A stretch of DNA of 64,000 nucleotides from Anaerolinea thermophila UNI-1 (GCF_000199675.1 NC_014960.1:2170001-2234000); one strand, 5' to 3'; positions 8,568 through 17,029 are shown, counted from the stretch's first letter. The notes: a model not told the origin generated them from the sequence alone. A program made the numbers and translations.

Positions 8568-9310
8568 TCTACCCCCCTTTGAACCTGCCCATTTCCGAGC
8601 GCATGGCGGTAAAATGCCAGCAGTCCATCCTGAGGTATATCCTGTTTTAAGGCAGACGCACAAATAATGCCTCGAGAGAGCACATCAAAACGCGAGGACA
8701 AATCCTCTACACGCGCCAAGTCATGTGAAGTCATCACGATGGTACGACCACGACTTGACTCCTCTCTTAAGATGGCATCTAACATTTCGCAAGCATCCTG
8801 ATCCAGCCCGGTATGAGGTTCATCCAGGAGAAGCACGTCCGGGTCATGCAAAATGGCTCGTCCTATGGCTAATCTTTGTTGCATTCCTCTGGAGAAGGTT
8901 CTGACCAGATCTTTGGCGCGTTTTTCCAAGCCCACCTGCCGAAGCACCTCCCGAATACGCTCCTCCAGCGGATTTACCCCGTACATCTTTCCAAAAAATC
9001 GAAGATTTTCCTCAGCCGTCAAATCGCCATATAACAGAGGTAGATGGGAAACCACTCCCAATCTCCGGCGAACTGCTGCAGCTTCTCTGGGTAAGAGATA
9101 CCCGGCTACACGAACAACCCCCATACTTGGGCTTGACAGCGACGCCAGAATACGAAGAAAAGTGGTTTTGCCGGCACCGTTTGGACCCAAAAGCGCCACA
9201 AACTCCCCGGGCAAAACAGAAAAATTCAACCCCCGCAACACCACTTTGGGACCAAAACGTTTGACCAAACCCTGCACTTCAATCAATGCACGGTTTTCCA
9301 TGAACTTCAC
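8564..9310 (-). CDS. ccmA: Haem exporter ABC ATPase CcmA
   Basis: 248 residues. Walker A is LLGPNGAGKTT, the signature loop FSRGMQQRLAIGRA, Walker B DVLLLDEPHTGLD, and the H-loop TSHD. It is the ATPase of the CcmABCD complex. Two starts are possible: GTG at 9310, which overlaps the upstream stop (GTGA), and ATG at 9301; neither has a clear Shine-Dalgarno, and translational coupling favours the GTG. A C-terminal extension after the ATPase core (RALKQDIPQDGLLAFYRH-like) is short. Confidence 0.92.
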   Translation of the reverse strand: MKFMENRALIEVQGLVKRFGPKVVLRGLNFSVLPGEFVALLGPNGAGKTTFLRILASLSSPSMGVVRVAGYLLPREAAAVRRRLGVVSHLPLLYGDLTAEENLRFFGKMYGVNPLEERIREVLRQVGLEKRAKDLVRTFSRGMQQRLAIGRAILHDPDVLLLDEPHTGLDQDACEMLDAILREESSRGRTIVMTSHDLARVEDLSSRFDVLSRGIICASALKQDIPQDGLLAFYRHALGNGQVQRGVE

Positions 9311-11160
9311 TCTTTCTTTATACCCCGGACGGCTTCCAGGCGATGCTTCAACTCCGTGCGGCGTTTCTGGTAAACCTTCTCGGGTAACTTTCCTGCCTGA
9401 TACAAATCATCCAGCGCAATGATGGCATCCAGCAGTGCATCCTCGGTTTCGCCGGTTGGGATCTCGGGAACATCCTGCTGTGCTCGCCGACGTTGACGGA
9501 TCAACCAGTAACCGCTCCCGATCAGCGCCAACCCGAACATCACAGCCCCAACCACAATAGAAACCCATCCGGAAGCATTTCCAGTGTTTCCTCCAGGTTT
9601 TCCAGAGAGTTGAATATCCAGTGCAGAACCGGCTTGCAGGTTGCCTGCGGTAAACATTTCAAAGGTCATATCCTGAACATTGCGTTGCCCCATCGGCATC
9701 AGTTGCTTGCTTTGAAGTTTCACACCCGATTGAGGTAGCAGGACTACCGCGGCGGTGACATCAAAGGGCATGGTAAGGTTAATGCTGGTTTTGCGTTCAT
9801 AAGGCAGTTCATAGGAAAACAAAACCTGATATGAACCCTGCCCTGGCGCAATGGGAGTCAAATCGCCAAAACCGCCATCCAGCATTACATACCTCTCACC
9901 AATTTTTCCCTGATCAAATTGTAAATTAGCCGCTCCTTCTGGTAAGGGGAAACGCAGAGCGGGCTGATCAGGGGATGCTGGCACCACTACTTTGTCCCCC
10001 GTATTCGAGAAGATATACAGTTCGGCGACCTGTACTTTTCCAGGAATGGAAAAATCAAAGAAAATGTGCAAACGTTCAACTTTTACGAGGCTGACATCAG
10101 AAGTCGTCTCATACACAGTTATTGGCAAAACCAGTTCAGTTCCTTGAGCATCTATTCCATGGAAAACTTCAGAATTAAACGTAGCACCTCCAAAAGTGGC
10201 TTGTGCAATGTAAATTTGTTGGGCTTCATAGGGAACATCTTCAAAACGGTAAGTTCCATCCGTGCCAGTAGTTGTTGAACGCTCAAGTGTCATTTCCATG
10301 CCACTATATACATATAACGTCACCGGAACATCGGCTACGGCTTCACCTCTGGAATTCTTTACCATCCCTTTTATGACAACTTTTGAGAGAGGCTGATCGG
10401 CAACCGCTTCAGAAGAGGGTTGACTCTCGGGTGTAGACCGGGAAATTTCTTCCTGAGGAACCATTGTGAAGGACAGGGTACGCAGATACATGGCTACCCC
10501 AAGCAGGTCCTCATTGCTCAACCCAGCCACAGGAGGCATAGTCCCTTTTCCATTCCTCATTACCTCTACAAGTTCCTGGAGAGAACGATTCGACAATAAT
10601 TCTTGACGAGAAAGGTTTGTTTCTGCCCCCATGCCCTTTCCATCTTCTCCATGACATTCAGCGCACTGAGTCGCAAAGAGGGATTTACCCTGCTCCACCG
10701 CGCTGGATGAAATGCTCATTGACAGGACATAGGCCACCACATCCCATCGCTGACGATCGCTCAACGACTCGGAAAAGCCGGGCATAAAGCGATCCAATCG
10801 CCCGGAAGTCACCACCGCGTACCAATCTGCGGGACGAGCATTTTGAGCAACTTCAAGACTCCCGATGGGAGGCGGTGGGTTGGGCAAGTTCATGGCTTGA
10901 GGTCCATCCCCCACGCCTTTTTCGCCATGACAGGGCAGACATTTCTCCTCATAAATAACCTTCCCCTGGGCAGGATCAGGAGGAACGAGAGGGAATAACG
11001 ACGAAGGCTCGGCGACCGATTGCGCTACCGGACGTGGAGCCTGGGGAGTGTAATTCGGCGGTGGCGTGACATCTGCCGCCAAAGACCATCCACTACAACC
11101 TGTAAGAAGAAAGAGCAACAGCCATACCAGCAATGAAAATTGACGGAACAGTCTCCGCAT
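9307..11160 (-). CDS. Diheme cytochrome c lipoprotein with carboxypeptidase-regulatory-like domain
   Basis: 617 residues. A lipoprotein signal peptide ends at LLTGC22. Two cytochrome c domains follow, with haem motifs C74-LP-C77-H78 and C166-AE-C169-H170 and candidate Met ligands in RFMPGF and GTMPPVAGL. Residues ~270-360 look like a carboxypeptidase regulatory (CarboxypepD_reg) beta-sandwich (GMVKNSRGEAVADVPVTLYV), then comes a beta-rich region, one membrane helix near 550-575 and a short charged tail. It lies inside the ccm cluster between the zinc-ribbon protein and ccmA and is surely a client of the pathway. The double membrane anchorage (lipid plus helix) is unusual. ATG at 11160 has GAGGAGAAATAAA upstream. 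Its redox partner is unknown. Confidence 0.85.
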   Translation of the reverse strand: MRRLFRQFSLLVWLLLFLLTGCSGWSLAADVTPPPNYTPQAPRPVAQSVAEPSSLFPLVPPDPAQGKVIYEEKCLPCHGEKGVGDGPQAMNLPNPPPPIGSLEVAQNARPADWYAVVTSGRLDRFMPGFSESLSDRQRWDVVAYVLSMSISSSAVEQGKSLFATQCAECHGEDGKGMGAETNLSRQELLSNRSLQELVEVMRNGKGTMPPVAGLSNEDLLGVAMYLRTLSFTMVPQEEISRSTPESQPSSEAVADQPLSKVVIKGMVKNSRGEAVADVPVTLYVYSGMEMTLERSTTTGTDGTYRFEDVPYEAQQIYIAQATFGGATFNSEVFHGIDAQGTELVLPITVYETTSDVSLVKVERLHIFFDFSIPGKVQVAELYIFSNTGDKVVVPASPDQPALRFPLPEGAANLQFDQGKIGERYVMLDGGFGDLTPIAPGQGSYQVLFSYELPYERKTSINLTMPFDVTAAVVLLPQSGVKLQSKQLMPMGQRNVQDMTFEMFTAGNLQAGSALDIQLSGKPGGNTGNASGWVSIVVGAVMFGLALIGSGYWLIRQRRRAQQDVPEIPTGETEDALLDAIIALDDLYQAGKLPEKVYQKRRTELKHRLEAVRGIKKE

Positions 11161-11161
11161 T

Positions 11162-11677
11162 TTATTTCTCCTCACCCAACATAACCAGAGCATTGCCGCA
11201 ACGAGGACAGAAACGATCGGACTTCTGAACCGGGTTTCCACACTTCGAGCAAAAACCGGAAGACCGCTCCTGGCGTTGCTTCCGTCGCAGACGAATCAAC
11301 TCCTCAATATCATCCGAAGATTGTTCAACCTGGACAGCCCCTGGAACCTCTTTTTCAACAGACACTCCGTGAAAGCCAATTTCCTGCTCAAGTTTTTCCA
11401 GAGCCTGCAGAACTTCAGCGGCTTGCTTAAGTAAAGCAGCGCGCATGAGCGGATAATCTTCTTGAGGAATTTTGCCAAGAGCGTTGTCAAAATCCAGTTC
11501 CTGCAACGCCTGAGCAAGTCGCTCTTTTTCCGCCAGTAAAGCAGAATACTGGTGCTCTACGGGGTTATTCACCAGGGGTACCCGGCTTTTCTTCTCAACC
11601 ACAAAAAAAGGCCGGGCAATAAAAGCCCCTACGATTACTGTAACCGCAAGGATAATCAACAATGAACCAGCATCCAT
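11162..11677 (-). CDS. Membrane-anchored coiled-coil/zinc-ribbon protein, CcmI-like by position
   Basis: 171 residues. An N-terminal membrane helix (MDAGSLLIILAVTVIVGAF) is followed by a helical region rich in Leu/Glu (residues ~45-100) that resembles the N-terminal part of CcmI-type proteins, and by a C-terminal zinc ribbon with four Cys (CSKCGN and CPRCGN). The position between the CcmG-like thioredoxin and the cytochrome suggests a role in apocytochrome handling, but this is inference. ATG at 11677 is preceded by GGAGACAAGG; a longer frame to 11716 overlaps the upstream gene end and is less likely. The gene ends 2 bases before the cytochrome start. Confidence 0.7.
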   Translation of the reverse strand: MDAGSLLIILAVTVIVGAFIARPFFVVEKKSRVPLVNNPVEHQYSALLAEKERLAQALQELDFDNALGKIPQEDYPLMRAALLKQAAEVLQALEKLEQEIGFHGVSVEKEVPGAVQVEQSSDDIEELIRLRRKQRQERSSGFCSKCGNPVQKSDRFCPRCGNALVMLGEEK

Positions 11678-11693
11678 CAGTCCTTGTCTCCTG

Positions 11694-12241
11694 TTATTGC
11701 GATAAGAGTGGCTCAATTACATCAATAATTTCGCGAGTAGAATCGAACGGACCAATTTTGATATATGCCAGTTTTCCACTCGCATCAATAATATAAGTTT
11801 CTGGCACCCCCCGAATACGGAACATTTGGGAAACCGCTGTTCTGAGGTCCGGACCGTTCGGATAAGTAATACCAAACTTTTTTAGATACTCTCTGGACTT
11901 GTACTCTGTATCTACATAGGCTAAGCCCAGAAAAACCCCGAGTCCTTGTAGTACTGATAGGCCTCTTCCAACTCACGGGCTTCCTGTTCACAGGGTTTAC
12001 ACCATGAAGCCCAAAAGTTAAGCACAATTACTTTTCCGGCAAAATCTGTACTTCGCAGGGTTTGTCCATCAAAGGTGGTCATTTGAAACTCTGGCACTTT
12101 TTGTCCAATAGAGATAGGACCACTCATCGAACGTTTTAAACCCCACCCAATTAAGCCCAGGAAAGCCAACAGCACAATCAGTGATAAAACAATAATCCAG
12201 GTAGGCAGTCTTCGCCCTTCAGGAACGGTGGACTCGCTCAT
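11694..12241 (-). pseudogene. CcmG/TlpA-like thioredoxin, frameshifted
   Basis: The first part (12241 down to about 11940) encodes an N-terminal membrane anchor and a thioredoxin fold with the redox motif WASWC81-KP-C84. It then stops after KDSGFFWA. The rest of the domain continues at once in the -1 frame as VFLGLAYVDTEYKSREYL, then MFRIRGVPETYIIDASGK and the end PLLSQ, stop at 11694-11696. One extra G in the GGGGTTTTTC run near 11933 would restore an ordinary 182-residue protein. It may be a recent mutation, a sequence error or a recoding site. CcmG reduces apocytochrome haem-binding cysteines. Start ATG 12241 has GGAGGAAAGG. It sits directly downstream of ccmH. Confidence 0.8.
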
Positions 12242-12250
12242 CCTTTCCTC

Positions 12251-12742
12251 CTAATCCCCTTGTTTTTTCAATGCTTCTTCAATGCGCTTTAACTCTTCTT
12301 CGGAAATTTCTAAAGCAGAAGATGAGCTACTCATCGCGGCGACAGGCTTACGCATCGAACGCAGGATACGCACAGTAATCACCACCGCAATCAGGAAAAT
12401 CACCACCGGTAAGATATAAACCAGCCAGTTAAGTCCCCGACGCGGGGGTTCCGCCAGCACCCGGTCGCCATAATGAAGGACAAAATACTCCTTAATCTGT
12501 TCCTCTGTCATGCCTTCAATGAGTTTCTGGCGAATCAATTCACGCCACTCACTGCAAGCCTGTGTAGGACATACATCCAGAGGAACATTTTCACACACCG
12601 GACAATACAACTGCTTGGCAATCCGGTTCACCTCATCATCTGAAGGGGTCGGGACAGGCGACTGAGCATACCCAATCTGGCTAAGAACGGCCAGAAAAAC
12701 CAGTCCAAAGAATATCCAAAGGTGCGCTCTCTTCATGCTCAT
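12251..12742 (-). CDS. ccmH: Cytochrome c biogenesis protein CcmH
   Basis: 163 residues: signal peptide (residues 1-26, ending GYAQS), the CcmH/CycL helical bundle with redox motif LYC47-PV-C50, further Cys at 58 and 63, then a membrane helix at ~107-127 and a cytosolic acidic tail. CcmH works with CcmG and CcmF to present reduced apocytochrome for haem ligation. Start is either ATG 12742 or ATG 12736; GAGGTGAGC lies just upstream and favours the first. The gene is 9 bases upstream of the thioredoxin gene. Confidence 0.9.
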   Translation of the reverse strand: MSMKRAHLWIFFGLVFLAVLSQIGYAQSPVPTPSDDEVNRIAKQLYCPVCENVPLDVCPTQACSEWRELIRQKLIEGMTEEQIKEYFVLHYGDRVLAEPPRRGLNWLVYILPVVIFLIAVVITVRILRSMRKPVAAMSSSSSALEISEEELKRIEEALKKQGD

Positions 12743-12782
12743 CTCACCTCAACAAACCAGCCTTGTTTTTCCAGCACAATCT

Positions 12783-12791
12783 TGCTACACT
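12783..12791 (+). promoter_or_regulatory. Extended -10 promoter of M28 peptidase
   Basis: TGC-TACACT (extended -10) ends 11 bases before the ATG at 12803, with no Shine-Dalgarno sequence, which suggests a leader of only about 5 nt. Confidence 0.45.
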
Positions 12792-12802
12792 GAATCACAA
12801 CC

Positions 12803-14155
12803 ATGGCACTCCATTCTTTCTTTTATCGGTTGTTTTATGTCATCGCATTTTTCACATTTCTCTTGCTCCCCGTTTCTCCGGGAGCAATAACCCGCAATAT
12901 TCCTGTTCAGGATTTACCTCTTTGTACGGTTTCACCGGAAGTTTCACAAATCCTCTCACTTACCAGCAAGGAAAACTGGAGCAGGTGGATTCGTCAACTT
13001 TCGGGGAGCGAAGCAGTTCAAATTCGGGGAGAGAATTACCGCATCACCACACGTTATTCTTCAGCACTGTTTTCGGGCAACATTCACGCCCAAGCGTATG
13101 AGTATATCCGCCAGTGGCTACTGCTGTGGTACCCCAAAGAGTGGATTGCAGAACAATCTTTCCAGTTCAGTGGCGAGACATGGAAGAACCTTATCTTAAC
13201 TATTCCGGGGTCTGCTCACCCCGAAGAATTTCTTCTGGCTACCGCTCACCTGGACAGTATCTCCCCTGATCCCCTCCGCCTTGCTCCCGGAGCAGAGGAC
13301 AATGCCAGTGGTGTGGCAACTCTGCTGGAAATGGCACGCATTTTTCGGCATTATCGCTTTGACCGAACCATTCGGCTCATCTGGTTCACAGGCGAAGAAC
13401 AGGGCTTGATCGGAAGCAAAGCATATGTAAGAGATTACGGTACTTCTGGCGTGGCTGGGGTTTTGAACTTTGACATGTTCGGGTACGATCAGGATGGCGA
13501 TGGCTGTTTTGAAATTCACACGGGCACCCTTCCACAATCCAAGCCACTGGGGAAGTGCATGGTATCGCTCATCTCTGCCTACAATTTGAATCTCAAAACC
13601 GATCTGATAGACGGTTACAACATGACCTTCTCAGACCATGCATCCTTCTGGGAGACAGACATTCCTGCAATCGAAGTCCTGGAGAACCATTTTTACAACG
13701 CTCCCACTTCAGGCTGTGCAGGAAAGCGGGATCAAAATCCCAATTACCACACCATTCACGATACCATAGAAGAGATCAACCTCCCCGTTGGTTTTGCGAT
13801 TGCGCAGGCGGGGATAGCCACGATTGCCAGTTTAGCGGGAGTGGAAAGTCCATGCTTTCAACAAATCCCACAGCTTCAGGTGCGGGTTCTGCAAGGGCTT
13901 CCTCATCTTGAATGGACAGAAGTTGAACATGCCAGTCACTATCGCTTGCTACATGCCCATCCTGGCTGTTATTCAACCGGCAATATGATTACCGAAACCC
14001 CTCTGCTTCACTGGGAAGGTTCTGAAGAGGTGTTTCCACTTGCCGGTTACATGGTAGAAGCCATTTCACCAGAAGGATGCACATCTTTTCCCTCGCACTG
14101 TGTCTGGGCTTCTTCAGCCTTCCAGCAAAAGAATCCGGTTCCCACAAAGAGATAA
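12803..14155 (+). CDS. Secreted M28-family zinc aminopeptidase
   Basis: 450 residues. A signal peptide (to about residue 30) precedes an M28 catalytic domain. The two-zinc site is complete: H149 (TAHLDS), D166 (PGAEDNASG), catalytic/ligand E198-E199 (FTGEEQGL), D224 (NFDMFG) and H316 (NYHTIHDT). The family removes N-terminal amino acids from peptides outside the cytoplasm. Residues ~355-450 form an additional beta-rich C-terminal domain. The gene is on the plus strand inside the otherwise minus-strand ccm cluster, between ccmH and ccmF; it is unlikely to be part of the maturation pathway. Confidence 0.9.
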   Translation: MALHSFFYRLFYVIAFFTFLLLPVSPGAITRNIPVQDLPLCTVSPEVSQILSLTSKENWSRWIRQLSGSEAVQIRGENYRITTRYSSALFSGNIHAQAYEYIRQWLLLWYPKEWIAEQSFQFSGETWKNLILTIPGSAHPEEFLLATAHLDSISPDPLRLAPGAEDNASGVATLLEMARIFRHYRFDRTIRLIWFTGEEQGLIGSKAYVRDYGTSGVAGVLNFDMFGYDQDGDGCFEIHTGTLPQSKPLGKCMVSLISAYNLNLKTDLIDGYNMTFSDHASFWETDIPAIEVLENHFYNAPTSGCAGKRDQNPNYHTIHDTIEEINLPVGFAIAQAGIATIASLAGVESPCFQQIPQLQVRVLQGLPHLEWTEVEHASHYRLLHAHPGCYSTGNMITETPLLHWEGSEEVFPLAGYMVEAISPEGCTSFPSHCVWASSAFQQKNPVPTKR

Positions 14156-14200
14156 ATTGTTAAGGTGCTTACAATCCTGAAAAGACGAGGAACTCTTTCC

Positions 14201-16258
14201 TCAGGAGGCTCTTCCATGAACAGGCAGCGCTGAGGAAGCTACTATTCGCTGTGGTTCAAGGTCACGATCGGGCCAGGCAGCAATCAATGTTCCCAAAATC
14301 AACACAAAAGAACCAAACCACATCCAGTTGACCAACGGGTTGTGGAATACCTTGAAAGTGGCGCCCTGCGAAGAAATGGGTTGCCAGTCCACAAGCAAAA
14401 CATACAGGTCATCCTCCATCGTACTCCGTGTCCCTGGAATGGTCATCGGCTGATTGGCATCCCAGTAATAATCCCGTCGGGGGTGCAATTCGCCAAGATA
14501 CCGACCACCGCGATAAACATCAACTGTAGCACGCGCAACGTTTCTTCCATCGGGCAAATCAAACTCATCCAGTTGTCTGAAGGTCACCGTGTAACCTGCC
14601 AGTTGAACCGACTCCCCCGCTCGCAGGGTTGCCTGAGTCTCAGACTGGAACATTTCAATTCCAATCACCCCTAACGCCATAAGGACAATTCCCAGATGAA
14701 TGGTATATCCTCCATATCGGCGGCGATTCTTCTGGGCTAACCGCCACAACGAAGTCCACAAGGATTCGCCAGTGCGTTTTGCGCGGGCAAGCACTGCCCG
14801 CCCATACTCGTAGAGGGTCACGCTGGAGGTAAAAACCACCAACCAGAACCCCAGGATTGCCCAGCCATTTCTGACCCCTAAAAAGAGTACCAGAGGAATG
14901 GCTAGCAGGGAAACCAAGGCAGGCTTCCAGAGGGCTTTTCCTAACGTCTTGACGGTAGAATGTCCCCATGCGGATAAAGGTGCAATTCCCATCAGAAGCA
15001 ATAACCCTGCAAATAGGGGCCCGGTTGCCCGTTCATAGAAGGGAGGGCCTACCGTAACTTTCTGACCGGTTAACAATTCTGAGACCAGAGGGAAAATGAC
15101 TCCAGAGAAACACACAATCAGAATGCCAATAAACAGTAAGTTATTTAACAGGAAAAGCGACTCTCTGGAGAGTAGCGAATATAACACACCTTCATCAGCC
15201 AGATCTGCCCATCGGTATAGAAGAAGGGACAAAGAAATGACAAAGGTCACACCAATAAAAGCGAAGAACATTGGGCCAATGGCACTTTGGGCAAATGCAT
15301 GAACAGAGGAAAGAACTCCCGAGCGCGTCAGGAATGTACCAAAAATCACCAGTGCATAGGTGACAATAATTAAAATCATATTCCAGCGCTTAAACATGCC
15401 GCGCTTTTCCTGTATCATTACCGAATGGAGAAATGCCGTGCCTGTCAGCCAGGGCATAAAGGCAGCAATTTCTACCGGATCCCATCCCCAGTATCCTCCC
15501 CAGCCCAGAACATCATATGCCCAGCGCCCGCCTAAAACCAATCCTAAAGAAAGGAATAACCACGCTACCAGCGTCCATCGGCGGGTAATGCGAATCCAGC
15601 GGTCATCTGTACGCCCTGTGACCAGTGCAGCAATTGCAAAGGCATACGGTACCACAAAAGAGACGAATCCCAAATACAACATGGGAGGATGAATGATCAT
15701 TCCGGGATGACGCAAAAGCGGGTTAAGCCCACGACCATCCTGTGGAATCAGGGGGATGGCACCCTGCGGTTGAAAGACGGCTTCCACCTCTCCTGTAGCA
15801 GTGCCCCAAAAGCGATTGAAGGGGTTCTCAAAGAAAATGGAGAGGCTCAGGAAGAACGCCAGAGTCACCAATCCCGTCAAAATCACCCAGGGGAGAAACT
15901 CTCGATCCCGATCCCATTGGCGCAAGGTAACCGCAGTGGTAAATGCCGCAAGCAACCAGGACCAGAAGATTAATGAACCCGCTTGCCCTCCCCATAATGC
16001 AGTCACTTTCAGATACAGGGGCATTGAACGACTGGTTACACCATACACGAAACTGTATTCATACCGGTTGGTCAATAACAGGATGAGCAGGGAAACCACT
16101 ACCACAGAAATAAGAGGAAAAGTTAACAGCATTGCCAGACGCGCGCTTTCAACCCAGGCAAAGGATTTTTTTCGCAACCCCACGATGCTGGCAATAATCC
16201 CATACAGCGAAACCAGAAAAACAAGCACCAGAAAACCCAGACCGATATTCGCAACCAT
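14201..16258 (-). CDS. ccmF: Cytochrome c haem lyase CcmF
   Basis: 685 residues with about 15 membrane helices. The WWD haem-handling motif GWGGYWGWDPVEIAAF lies at ~252-266, with conserved H190-PP (MIIHPPMLYLG) and a later THR/His region (FLTRSGVLSSVHAFA). The large periplasmic loop and final helix expected for CcmF are present. It attaches haem from CcmE to apocytochrome with CcmH. ATG at 16258 is preceded by AGGAGAGCAAATAAG; the 17 residues upstream in the same frame are not domain-like. It is the second gene after ccmE. Confidence 0.93.
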   Translation of the reverse strand: MVANIGLGFLVLVFLVSLYGIIASIVGLRKKSFAWVESARLAMLLTFPLISVVVVSLLILLLTNRYEYSFVYGVTSRSMPLYLKVTALWGGQAGSLIFWSWLLAAFTTAVTLRQWDRDREFLPWVILTGLVTLAFFLSLSIFFENPFNRFWGTATGEVEAVFQPQGAIPLIPQDGRGLNPLLRHPGMIIHPPMLYLGFVSFVVPYAFAIAALVTGRTDDRWIRITRRWTLVAWLFLSLGLVLGGRWAYDVLGWGGYWGWDPVEIAAFMPWLTGTAFLHSVMIQEKRGMFKRWNMILIIVTYALVIFGTFLTRSGVLSSVHAFAQSAIGPMFFAFIGVTFVISLSLLLYRWADLADEGVLYSLLSRESLFLLNNLLFIGILIVCFSGVIFPLVSELLTGQKVTVGPPFYERATGPLFAGLLLLMGIAPLSAWGHSTVKTLGKALWKPALVSLLAIPLVLFLGVRNGWAILGFWLVVFTSSVTLYEYGRAVLARAKRTGESLWTSLWRLAQKNRRRYGGYTIHLGIVLMALGVIGIEMFQSETQATLRAGESVQLAGYTVTFRQLDEFDLPDGRNVARATVDVYRGGRYLGELHPRRDYYWDANQPMTIPGTRSTMEDDLYVLLVDWQPISSQGATFKVFHNPLVNWMWFGSFVLILGTLIAAWPDRDLEPQRIVASSALPVHGRAS

Positions 16259-16280
16259 CTTATTTGCTCTCCTGATAGAC

Positions 16281-16316
16281 ACAAATTTTGGCGAGAACCT
16301 TCTCACCAAAATTTGT
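16281..16316. repeat. Long inverted repeat between ccmE and ccmF
   Basis: ACAAATTTTGG ... CCAAAATTTGT is an 11-bp perfect inverted repeat; the stem continues inward with GAGAA / TTCTC after one mismatch, leaving a 2-nt centre. On the ccm transcript it forms a strong hairpin in the ccmE-ccmF gap, with no T-tract behind it. It may be an mRNA-processing or stability element, or an operator. Confidence 0.6.
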
Positions 16317-16352
16317 TAGGATAATAGAAAGAACCTCATACATCCACAGGGA

Positions 16353-16904
16353 TTAGTTCCCATTACGAGAGTTTTCAGCCTGCCCGGGCAAAGCCTCCTC
16401 GTATCGAGTGGGACACTTCAGCAGTAACTCTTCAGCGTAGAAAACCCCATCTTCTCCCAAACGTCCAGTCATAATAGCCTGGGCTTCATTGGTCAGCAAA
16501 TCGGGTTTCACGCCAAGATAGACGACTTTCAAGCGAGGGCGATTGGGATCAAGCACGGCCGCATGAAGCACAGCCGCCATTCCACCCTGCGCATCCACTT
16601 CTTTCTGAGAACCAGGGGTATGAGCCACCACAAACTCCAGGCGCAAGGTTTGGGGGTCATACTGAATCGATTCCCCAATCACTGCCCCAGAAACCCTCAA
16701 CTCACGTCCAACCACAGAAGCCCCCCGCTGTTGAACTTCCTCCACCGTCATAAAGTACTGCGCATTGGCTGTTGCTGAAGACACAATCAGATAAACTACC
16801 GCTGCAATAATCAACAAACCACCCACAATAAACTTCCATTTGTTTGTGGAAGATCTTTGAAGACTCATACTCTGTTCTACTTGGGGTTGATGCGCCAGAT
16901 CCAT
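16353..16904 (-). CDS. ccmE: Haem chaperone CcmE, Cys (CxxxY) type
   Basis: 183 residues: N-terminal membrane helix (residues ~24-43) and the CcmE OB-fold beta barrel (VVGRELRVSGAVI, MTGRLGEDGVFYAEELLLKC). In the classical protein haem is bound covalently by the His of HxxxY. Here the same position is C164 in C164-PTR-Y168, so it belongs to the known Cys-type CcmE group of some archaea and bacteria. ATG at 16904 has a strong AGGAGGAACTTC Shine-Dalgarno. It is the first gene of the ccm run on the minus strand. Confidence 0.9.
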   Translation of the reverse strand: MDLAHQPQVEQSMSLQRSSTNKWKFIVGGLLIIAAVVYLIVSSATANAQYFMTVEEVQQRGASVVGRELRVSGAVIGESIQYDPQTLRLEFVVAHTPGSQKEVDAQGGMAAVLHAAVLDPNRPRLKVVYLGVKPDLLTNEAQAIMTGRLGEDGVFYAEELLLKCPTRYEEALPGQAENSRNGN

Positions 16905-16993
16905 GAAGTTCCTCCTGATGAAAACCTTTCCTATACTTTCTAATTCTGTCACAAAAGGATTAATAAAAAGTGAGAAAGCATGCCTCGCTTGCT

Positions 16994-17011
16994 CTGTGAA
17001 TTATTTCACAG
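16994..17011. promoter_or_regulatory. CRP/FNR-type palindrome upstream of ccmE
   Basis: The 18-bp perfect palindrome CTGTGAA-TTAT-TTCACAG contains TGTGA-N6-TCACA, the consensus of CRP-type regulators. It lies 90 bases before the ccmE start and about 10 bases inside the likely transcript, a position that would suit repression from the promoter at 17021-17029, or activation of another start site. Confidence 0.55.
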
Positions 17012-17020
17012 GCACAGGCG

Positions 17021-17029
17021 AGTATACCA
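17021..17029 (-). promoter_or_regulatory. Extended -10 promoter for ccmE
   Basis: On the minus strand TGG-TATACT, an extended -10 element, 117 bases before ccmE. No good -35 is seen. Confidence 0.45.

Noticed and set aside
14187..14202. Hairpin GAGGAA-CTCT-TTCCTC as terminator between the M28 and ccmF genes
   Set aside because: Only 6 bp, no T-tract, and it overlaps the ccmF stop; too weak to list.
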